Source: Populus alba (Eukaryota; Streptophyta; Magnoliopsida; Malpighiales; Salicaceae). Taken from it: DNA of 64,000 nucleotides. The notes under the pieces were generated by a model. That model saw nothing but the letters and a program-made list of their open reading frames with translations, made no database searches and was not told the origin of the DNA. Of this stretch, positions 56,933-64,000 are shown one piece after another; the stretch's first letter is position 1, and every line of letters begins with the position of its first letter. A program made the translations under genes and the position numbers. The stretch lies in assembly GCF_005239225.2 (NCBI RefSeq), contig NC_133294.1, positions 5,307,576 through 5,371,575 of the forward strand, written 5' to 3'.

Positions 56933-59900
56933 ATGACTGACGCTACTTCAGAAATGGATTCTTCCAATCCTTTCTTTCTACATCATGGTGACAGTCCTGG
57001 AGCCATGATTGTTTCGAAGCAACTCAATGGTGAGAATTATAATTCATGGAAGAGGGCGATGATGATGGCTTTATCAGCCAAGAACAAACTCAATTTTGTT
57101 AATGGCACCTTGCCTAGGCCATGCAATCTGTCAGATTCTCAAGGTTTGGCATGGACTCGCTGCAACAATATGGTTCTCTCGTGGTTATTGAATTCTGTTT
57201 CAACAGAGATTGCCAACAGCATCATCTATATTGATGATGCATCTGAAATTTGGAATGATCTTCAAGATAGATTCTCTCAACACAATGGACCACGTATCTT
57301 TCAGCTACAGAAGTCCATTTCATCTCTGTCACAGGAGAATAACTCTGTCAGTGCTTATTTCACAACTATGAAAGGCTTATGGGATGAGTTAGGAAATCAT
57401 CAACCCATTCCTACGTGCACATGTGGAGCATTGAAGACTATTCTATCTTATCATCATCAACAGCATGTTTATCAGTTTCTCATGGGCTTGAATGAGAGTT
57501 ATTCCCACATTCGTGGACAAATTTTGTTAATTAATCCATTACCATCCATTAACAAAGTTTTCTCCCTTATAATTCAGGAAGAGAGGCAGCGTATGATTTC
57601 TTCTTCAAGTGTTTCTTTCAATCAGAACACCACTGCATTACTTGCCAGGACAGTAGCTCCATCTCCAACCTATTTTTCTAGACACAAATCCTCTTATCCT
57701 CGCAAAGAACGTTCCATATGCTCTCATTGTGGTATTCATGGCCACACTGTGGAAAAATGCTACAAAATCCATGGCTTCCCACCTGGTTACAAATTTACCA
57801 AAGGGAAAAATGCAGTTCATAGTGTAAATCAGGTCTCTGACAGCACTGTTCCTCAACTACCTATCACTTATGCACAATGTCAGCAACTCCTGGAGATGTT
57901 CAACCCCTCAATCTCAGAAATTGAATCCTCTGTGAATCAAGTCTCTTCATCTGTCCATAAAGAATCTGAAATTCTTACTTCAGGTGACATTCCAATCAAA
58001 CTAAACCGAGCAGGTACTCTTTCCAGTATATCTCCTTTCAATCCAACACATTCTGTTTTTTCATCTACCTTATCTCTTACTCATCCAACTGCTCTCACAA
58101 ATTCTGTCAAAGCCCCTTGGATAATTGACACTGGAGCTACAGATCATATGATTTGTTCTACCTCCTTATTTACACACATTACTTCTGTCGTTTCCAAAAC
58201 AGTAAGGTTACCTAATGGACAACATGCTTCAGTTACTCACATTGGTACCATTAAGATTACAGAATCTCTTATTTTAACCAATGTGCTTTGTATCCCTTCC
58301 TTTTCTTTCAACTTAATCTCTGTCAGTAAGCTCATTCAAACCTTACACTATTGTGTCATCTTCTTATCCAAATTCTGTTTTGTTCAGACTCTTGCAAACT
58401 GGAGAACGATTGGTGTGGGTAAAGAAGATGGAGGTTTATACCATTTGCTGCAAAATCCGGTTTCTGCTTTATCTAGGAATTCTGCATTTTCCACTCCTGT
58501 AAAAACCATGTCCCAGCCTCCAATAATGAATCTAGCTTCTGCTAGTTTCTTTGCTCATTCTGTAAACCATAGTCTATGGCATTACAGATTAGGTCACCCC
58601 TCAGATTATCCCTTGAAATTGCTTTCTCATGTAATTCCTCAAGTTTTACATGAATCTAATAAGACTTGCAGCATATGTCCTCTGGCTAAACAACACCGGT
58701 TACCTTTTCCACACAGCATCACAGCTTCTGCCCAACCCTTTGATCTTATTCATTGTGATCTTTGGGGTCCTTTTTCCACTAAATCTATTAGTGGCTCTTC
58801 TTATTTCCTGACCATTGTCGATGACAATAGCAGATTCACATGGATTCATCTTTTGGAAAATAAATCTCAGACTAGAACTCATATTCAATCCTTTTTCACT
58901 ATGGTTGAAACACAGTTTAATGCAAAAATCAAGTCTCTTCGATCAGATAATGGAATTGAATTCCACATGCCTCAATTTTATGCCTCAAAAGGTGTGATTC
59001 ATCAGCTGAGTTGTGTTGAAACTCCACAACAAAACTCAGTTGTTGAAAGAAAACACCAGCACATTTTAAATGTTGCCCGATCCCTTCGTTTTCAGTCTCA
59101 TCTACCTTTATCATTTTGGGGTGATTGTGTTCTCACTGCCGTGCATTTGATCAATAGGATTCCTACTCATGTCTTACATAACAAATCTCCTTATGAAATG
59201 TTGTTCCAATCTCCTCCATCTTATTCCCATTTAAAAGTCTTTGGTTGCCTCTGCTATGCAACTACTCTCCTTAGACATCGCCAGAAATTTGACTCCAGAG
59301 CCAAACCTTGTATATTCCTTGGCTATCCATATAACATCAAGGGCTATAAACTCTATGATTTACATCTCAACACTGTCTTTGTCTCCCGGAATGTTATATT
59401 CCATGAAGCTGTATTTCCTTTTTCCCTCAAACATCATATCTCCTCTACTGATTCTGTCCTTCCTTTACCTCTTACACTACATGAATCAGTAGCCCCATCC
59501 CTTGATCACATGGATTCAGCTTCTTTTCCTTTTCAGACTAATACTAGCTCACCCTCTAATCTCAGTCCATCTCCTCCTCCTTTAAATTCTGACTCAGCAC
59601 CTCTTCTAGCATCTCCTTCTGAGATTATTTCTCAGCCATGCAGGAAGTCTTCTCGGATAAAACACAAACCTGGATATTTGCATGACTATCATTGTCATAT
59701 TGCAACCTCCTCTTCAGAGCCTGCACCTTCTTCTTCAGTTTCAGGTATTCCTTATACACTTTCCTCTGTCCTTTCTTATGATCATCTATCTCCTAATCAG
59801 AAATGCTTCAGTCTTTCTGTATCTACCCTTGTTGAGCCTACTTCGTATACTCAAGCTATGCATTCTAAGGAATGGTGTGAGGCTATGGACAATGAGATTA

Positions 59901-61363
59901 AAGCTCTTGAATTGAATAATACCTGGACTGTTGTTGATCTCCCTGCTTCTAAACATACTATTGGATGCAAATGGGTCTATAAAGTTAAACTCAAATCTGA
60001 TGGCACCTTAGAGAGGTATAAGGCCAGGCTCGTTGCCAAGGGCTATACTCAATGTGAAGGACTGGACTATTATGACACTTTCTCACCTGTGGCTAAGCTC
60101 ACCACAGTGAGAACTCTTTTGGCAGTTGCTGCTGTCAAGCATTGGCATCTCCATCAATTGGATGTTAACAATGCATTTCTTCATGGCGATTTGGATGAAG
60201 AAGTCTACATGTCCCTACCTCCTGGTTTTGCTAAAAAGGGGGCGTCCAAAGTTTGCAAACTCCATAAGTCACTCTATGGTTTAAAGCAATCTTCGCGGCA
60301 ATGGTTTGCCAAATTTTCCTCTGCATTGCTTGACTTTGGTTTCGTGCAGTCCAAGGCTGATTACACTTTGTTTACTCGATCATTAGCAGATTCCTTCATT
60401 GCTATCTTAGTCTATGTTGATGATATAGTTGTTGCCAGTGACAATTCAGATGCAGTTTCCACGTTTATTCACTTGCTTAATAACAAATTTCAGCTTAAAG
60501 ATCTTGGACAACTGAAGTATTTCCTTGGTTTGGAAATAGCTCGCAGTGAGCTTGGCTTATCAGTCTGTCAGCGCAAGTATGCCTTGGAGATCCTTGAGAA
60601 TACTGGTTTGTTAGCTTCGAAACCAGCCAAAGTTCCAATGGATCCTAATGTGAAATTCTCTAAGGATTCTGGACCACTCTTAGATGATCCTACCTCATAT
60701 AGACGACTTATTGGCCGACTACTCTATCTCACCATCAGTCGTCCTGACATTTCTTTTGCTGTTCAGGTTTTAAGTCAGTTTATGGATAAGCCACGAGTTC
60801 CTCATCTTGATGCCGCTACTCAGGTCCTACGCTACATTAAAGCCTCTCCAGGTCAGGGACTCTTCTTTCCAGTGGCCTCTAGCCTACAGCTTAAAACTTT
60901 TTGTGATTCAGACTGGGCTGGTTGCTTGGATTCCAGACGTTCAGTCACAGGCTTCTGCGTCTTCCTTGATAATTCTTTGATTTCTTGGAAATCCAAGAAA
61001 CAAACCACAGTCTCCCGATCTTCTGCTGAAGCTGAGTATAGAGCAATGGCATCCACATGCTGTGAGATTGTGTGGCTTCAAGCCCTTCTCCGCGACTTGC
61101 AAATTCCCCTACAAACTGCTCTCCTTTACTGTGACAGTAAAGCTGCTCTTCATATTGCGGCCAATCCGGTTTTCCATGAGCGTACCAAACACATTGACAT
61201 TGATTGTCATGTGGTTCGTGAGAAAATTCTATCCGGTGTTCTTCGTACTTTTCATGTCTCCTCTCAACACCAATTGGCTGACATTTTTACGAAGGCTCTC
61301 CCTTCATCCCTTTTTCACTCGTTACTGTCCAAAATGAGTATTCATAATATCTACTCTCCTTAA
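56933..61363 (+). CDS. Copia gag-pol polyprotein, 1476 aa, intact
   Basis: One frame from ATG at 56933 to TAA at 61361. The frame is also open upstream through the primer site into the LTR, but this ATG (MTDATSEMDSS) begins the recognisable gag. Order, numbered from this ATG: gag (LNGENYNSWKRAM, about residue 28 on); zinc knuckle CSHCGIHGHTVEKC (about 263); aspartic protease WIIDTGATDHM (about 396); GAG-pre-integrase (LWHYRLGHPS… CSICPLAKQHR, about 547-590); integrase with catalytic D in HCDLWGP, D in RSDNGIEF and E in VVERKH (about 605-700); reverse transcriptase (ERYKARLVAKGYTQ, QLDVNNAFLHGDLDEEVYM, YVDDIVV at about 1161); RNase H (FCDSDWAGC, SSAEAEYRAM). Length is normal for copia. Oddity: QNSVVERKH where QNGVVERKH is usual. 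No stop or frameshift. Confidence 0.97.
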   Translation: MTDATSEMDSSNPFFLHHGDSPGAMIVSKQLNGENYNSWKRAMMMALSAKNKLNFVNGTLPRPCNLSDSQGLAWTRCNNMVLSWLLNSVSTEIANSIIYIDDASEIWNDLQDRFSQHNGPRIFQLQKSISSLSQENNSVSAYFTTMKGLWDELGNHQPIPTCTCGALKTILSYHHQQHVYQFLMGLNESYSHIRGQILLINPLPSINKVFSLIIQEERQRMISSSSVSFNQNTTALLARTVAPSPTYFSRHKSSYPRKERSICSHCGIHGHTVEKCYKIHGFPPGYKFTKGKNAVHSVNQVSDSTVPQLPITYAQCQQLLEMFNPSISEIESSVNQVSSSVHKESEILTSGDIPIKLNRAGTLSSISPFNPTHSVFSSTLSLTHPTALTNSVKAPWIIDTGATDHMICSTSLFTHITSVVSKTVRLPNGQHASVTHIGTIKITESLILTNVLCIPSFSFNLISVSKLIQTLHYCVIFLSKFCFVQTLANWRTIGVGKEDGGLYHLLQNPVSALSRNSAFSTPVKTMSQPPIMNLASASFFAHSVNHSLWHYRLGHPSDYPLKLLSHVIPQVLHESNKTCSICPLAKQHRLPFPHSITASAQPFDLIHCDLWGPFSTKSISGSSYFLTIVDDNSRFTWIHLLENKSQTRTHIQSFFTMVETQFNAKIKSLRSDNGIEFHMPQFYASKGVIHQLSCVETPQQNSVVERKHQHILNVARSLRFQSHLPLSFWGDCVLTAVHLINRIPTHVLHNKSPYEMLFQSPPSYSHLKVFGCLCYATTLLRHRQKFDSRAKPCIFLGYPYNIKGYKLYDLHLNTVFVSRNVIFHEAVFPFSLKHHISSTDSVLPLPLTLHESVAPSLDHMDSASFPFQTNTSSPSNLSPSPPPLNSDSAPLLASPSEIISQPCRKSSRIKHKPGYLHDYHCHIATSSSEPAPSSSVSGIPYTLSSVLSYDHLSPNQKCFSLSVSTLVEPTSYTQAMHSKEWCEAMDNEIKALELNNTWTVVDLPASKHTIGCKWVYKVKLKSDGTLERYKARLVAKGYTQCEGLDYYDTFSPVAKLTTVRTLLAVAAVKHWHLHQLDVNNAFLHGDLDEEVYMSLPPGFAKKGASKVCKLHKSLYGLKQSSRQWFAKFSSALLDFGFVQSKADYTLFTRSLADSFIAILVYVDDIVVASDNSDAVSTFIHLLNNKFQLKDLGQLKYFLGLEIARSELGLSVCQRKYALEILENTGLLASKPAKVPMDPNVKFSKDSGPLLDDPTSYRRLIGRLLYLTISRPDISFAVQVLSQFMDKPRVPHLDAATQVLRYIKASPGQGLFFPVASSLQLKTFCDSDWAGCLDSRRSVTGFCVFLDNSLISWKSKKQTTVSRSSAEAEYRAMASTCCEIVWLQALLRDLQIPLQTALLYCDSKAALHIAANPVFHERTKHIDIDCHVVREKILSGVLRTFHVSSQHQLADIFTKALPSSLFHSLLSKMSIHNIYSP

Positions 61364-61387
61364 CAGTTCTTTTATGAATCTCATCTT

Positions 61388-61396
61388 GAGGGGGCG
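61388..61396 (+). other. Polypurine tract
   Basis: GAGGGGGCG immediately before the 3' LTR, 24 bp after the gag-pol stop. Primer site for plus-strand DNA synthesis. Confidence 0.85.
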
Positions 61397-61695
61397 TATT
61401 GAATATACTCAGCACACTCAAGTCTGCTAATGGATGAAATGAAGACATTGCACTGAGAAGACATTGCACTGATGAGCTGAAAACTAAAGCTGCTATAACA
61501 AGCTTAGCAGACAGTTAGAGTAGGCACAGCAGGTGGTTAGATTCTGTTGTAAAGTCTGGTATTCTGTTGTAAAGTCTGGTATTAATCTGTTATTTATAAC
61601 TGATTCTGTTACTATACTACATGTAGGCTATAAATATTGTATCAGTTGAATCAAAGCAGAATAAGAAAATCAGTTAAACATTTTCATTTCCAATA
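61397..61695 (+). repeat. 3' LTR of the complete copia element
   Basis: 299 bp, apparently identical to the 5' LTR including both internal tandem duplications. Confidence 0.97.
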
Positions 61696-61700
61696 CTTTG
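61696..61700. repeat. Target-site duplication CTTTG (right)
   Basis: Matches 56547-56551; the interrupted CACTA sequence continues with 'cactggagtatg'. Confidence 0.95.
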
Positions 61701-61830
61701 CACTGGAGTATGATTGTCGCACAAAATGATCAGACATCACATGCTAAATATATTTTGTCCATATGGCCTCGGAGATGTATGAAGGTTTGAAATCCTTCCA
61801 AACCACCACTGAAGACAAATATTTATATTT
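61696..61830 (-). pseudogene. CACTA Transposase_24 relic, continuation beyond the copia element
   Basis: Aligns with 9781-9900 of the first relic ('cacatgctaaatatattttgtccatatggcctcggagatg' against 'cacgtgctcaatatatgccatccatatatccccgagatg'). The minus strand reads VWKDFKPSYISEAIW, TKYI*, HVMSDHF. Joined in order with 56340-56551 it forms one exon. Confidence 0.75.
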
Positions 61831-62056
61831 TAACTCGGACTATTATAACCAGGTATGACTGTTGATAAAAACATGAACTTCGGTCTCATACACATGTCTG
61901 GTAACAATTTGTAAAATATATCACGGGCCAACAAGGAGCATCAAATGATCTGAATGAATTGAATTTGTCTATACATAACTCAAGATGTTGGTTTATTGAT
62001 TCCATTGAAAACTAAGGATGCACCATATTAAAATATTTTCAGGTTTCACCATCGAA

Positions 62057-62560
62057 AGTGTCACACCCGAACATCACGGCAACCAGTTAAAAATTATCAC
62101 TCGATTGAAAAAAAGAACAGATATCTGACATCTTGTTCTTTTAGGGAAAAATATCTAGTTCAAAGAGTCGCCACCTAGTATTATGGTCACTAGAAACCCT
62201 AACTGGTCAACAAAGATTCTATGGTACAAAACTGGTTATACAAAAGGGAAGATGCTATCACCCCCTTAAGCGTCCTACTTGAGGCAGGCTACATTGCTGG
62301 TTTTCTCTAAAATTGCTTAAGAATTTGTTCTCCTTTTCTCTTTTTTTATTCTTCCTTTCATGTTCCTGATTTTGGTATCAGTGAACAATTCCTACGAATA
62401 TTTATAACTTTGGCGTTGGTAAATATCGCACAAATCCAAAAAATACGATACTCCTAACTCTGGCGTCAGTGAATATTTTCGCAAAAAATGCATTTGAAGA
62501 AGAAATTTTCTATGTCATATTTTTTCTTGTTTATCCTTTATTATTATTTGCCCTTTTTAG
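62057..62560. mobile_element. Probable LTR or dispersed-repeat fragment
   Basis: Starts near 'gtgtcacacccgaacatcacggc' and contains 'gatgctatcacccccttaagcgtcctacttgaggcagg' and two 'ttggcgttggtaaatat/ctggcgtcagtgaatat' half-repeats (62410-62475). The character is LTR-like, but no partner or coding region is present. Confidence 0.4.
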
Positions 62561-63520
62561 ATGGAAATAAAAAAAAAACATTGCACGACATATTTGCATT
62601 TAACAATAATAGGCCACAGATTGAGCACATAACTTAAAAAAAAATACAAAACACAAAGAAAAGAAAAAAATCATAGTGCGAGGGGCCCACAAATAAATCA
62701 ACAAAGCTTGACATCTGTAACAAGTTTGAGAATACTTGTAAGTTCTAACTTTCATTTTGTTAATCATAAATTGCACTACTTCAATTCTCTTTGGTTTCTT
62801 TTCCTGAGTTTGGGAGTATAACATAGATTCTTTGAGAGAAAGTTACCGTTTGGAGGTCACGGCTTCCAGCAGTGCTATCCATGAGGTGGGGTTGTGCATG
62901 AATATTATAAATAGTTGGCCTTTCAAGCCATAATCATCAAGTGCGTTCCTTCAGTGTAGACCTGCACATTATGCATACAAGCAAAGCAAGCAAAATAGCT
63001 ATTAGTGAGATAGAATAAAACAGGAAAAGAAGGATATATATTTTGACTTTCAGCAATGCAAGGAGAGAAATTATCCCGTAATATCAGAGACACATGACAC
63101 AACATGAAATTGGCATGGGAAGAAATTCCAGGCTGCCTTACCAAGGATGTTTGCTTATAAATGGAGAACTACCAGTGGATCATATGGTCAGAATTTTAAG
63201 AAGGAACAAAAAATAATTAAAAAAAAAACGGCAGGTTGTAGGTTGCCCATGAGAAGGACTAGTTAGTAAGGAATCAAGATTTTACTAATTATGGGTTTAA
63301 GTTTTTTTTAGGACTATTTCAAGCTTATATAATTATTAATTTTATAATTAATAAAATTAATTAAAATATATGTAAGCTGATACAAACATTTATAATAATA
63401 ATAATAATAAAAAAATTATCTTTTTTATTTGAATGGACCGGGAAAAAGATGCCAATATAGTTCTTTGATGTAGTAGTAGGATGTCCAAGTCCATACCTCT
63501 GACTTTAGTGACTTTGAGTG
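62561..63520. other. Interval without recognisable genes
   Basis: Minus-strand frames at 62600-62824 and 62923-63144 carry no motif. 63230-63520 is AT-rich with an (ATA)n stretch near 63395. Confidence 0.5.
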
Positions 63521-63965
63521 CGGAATTAAATGTTTTTTTAGTTTATTTTTATATTTTAAAAATGTTATTAAAATTTTTTAAATATTTTATTTTAAATTAA
63601 ATTTTTGTATTTTTATATTGTTTTGATGTACTAATATCAAAAAAAATTTTAAAATATTATTTTAATATATTTTTAAATAAAAAACACTTTAAAAAATAAT
63701 CGTTATCACAATTTGATTTGAACCAATGTTTACAGTGAGTTCTTAACAATAGTAAATTTCATGAACATTATATAGGTAAAAAATATGTTTTTGCGTCCAA
63801 AGAATGTTTTTTAAAAATTTTTAATTTTTTAATTTTAAATTAATTATTTCTAATTTTAGATTATTTTAATATATTGATGGTAAAAATAATTTTTTTAAAA
63901 TATATTTTTCTAAATAAAAAATTATTAAAAAAAACCACTATCAAAATATCTAGTTGGACAAATAA
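63520..63965. mobile_element. Two adjacent MITE-like units
   Basis: 63525-63715 and 63770-63960 each have the 'ttttaaa…ttaatatattgatg/atgtactaatatcaaaaaaaatttt…taaaaaataatcgttatcac' pattern of the family at 31975, with ends 'ctttaaaaaataatcgttatcaca' and 'aaaaccactatcaaaata'. Confidence 0.45.
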
Positions 63966-64000
63966 ATAAAATTGATTTGGCGTGAGATGGACTACTTCGT

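Larger units (their letters stand above)
56552..61695 (+). mobile_element. Complete Ty1/copia LTR retrotransposon, 5144 bp
   Basis: Has 299-bp LTRs (56552-56850, 61397-61695) with TATTG…CAATA ends and no difference found by eye, a 5-bp target duplication CTTTG, a tRNA-iMet primer site at 56851, a single gag-pol frame and a polypurine tract. All parts needed for autonomous retrotransposition are present in order. Identical LTRs indicate a recent insertion, because the two LTRs are the same at the time of integration. It lies in an exon of a dead CACTA transposase gene, so it probably disrupts nothing functional. Confidence 0.97.

Noticed and set aside
62600..63144. Two ~73-codon minus-strand frames
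   Set aside because: No motif, no splice context, AT-rich surroundings.
1..64000. tRNA, rRNA, CRISPR or bacterial-type defence systems
   Set aside because: No cloverleaf-like tRNA, rRNA core or regular repeat-spacer array was noticed; everything recognised is plant nuclear. TGGTATCAGAGC sites are retroelement primer sites, not tRNA genes.

Overview
This window is plant nuclear DNA. It is AT-rich and has GT-AG introns, plant-type Ty1/copia, Ty3/gypsy and CACTA (En/Spm) elements, many small TIR elements, and a cluster of decayed G-type lectin S-receptor-like kinase (SRK-type) genes. The look of the repeats suggests a woody eudicot of the Salicaceae (Populus or a relative). That assignment is inference; no organellar or bacterial features were seen.

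Layout. 1-933 is a degenerate copy of 54765-55639. At 934 an LTR-like promoter region begins and runs into a 282-bp segment (1972-2253). That segment is repeated almost exactly at 6145-6426, and between the two copies lies a complete, apparently non-coding LTR element on the minus strand (2254-6144). A short plus-strand coding tail (6209-6547) meets an intact minus-strand 156-codon gene (6544-7014) with overlapping stop codons. A gypsy LTR fragment (7283-8201) follows. Next is an SRK relic (8207-8380 continued at 19296-19640) split by a 10.9-kb nested CACTA-type insertion that carries two transposase relics and a broken copia element.

The SRK cluster occupies roughly 19.3-49.9 kb. SRK-A (20828-27596) has all seven exons but a lectin-domain frameshift, a scrambled DFG motif and a large copia/CACTA insertion in intron 3. 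SRK-C (35470-38178) has two nonsense codons and a frameshift; its kinase is lost apart from a last-exon remnant broken by a small inversion. SRK-B (44781-49061) is a segmental duplicate of SRK-A with its lectin domain deleted and a copia remnant in place of exon 3. Further exon relics lie at 20013, 27690, 28370, 44055 and 49600. A gypsy 3' end with LTR (40600-43835) and several MITEs lie between them.

The right part holds AT-rich repeats (49.9-56.3 kb) and then the best-preserved gene-bearing unit of the window: a complete Ty1/copia retrotransposon (56552-61695). Its 299-bp LTRs show no differences that I can find, it has a 5-bp target duplication CTTTG, a tRNA-iMet primer site and one uninterrupted gag-pol frame. 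It sits inside an exon of another CACTA transposase relic. Repeats and small MITEs fill 61.8-64.0 kb.

Overall this is a pseudogenised receptor-kinase cluster shaped by segmental duplication, deletion, inversion and several layers of transposons. Only the copia gag-pol and the small minus-strand gene look intact. I see no new multi-gene system. The most unusual structure is the LTR element flanked by 282-bp duplications.
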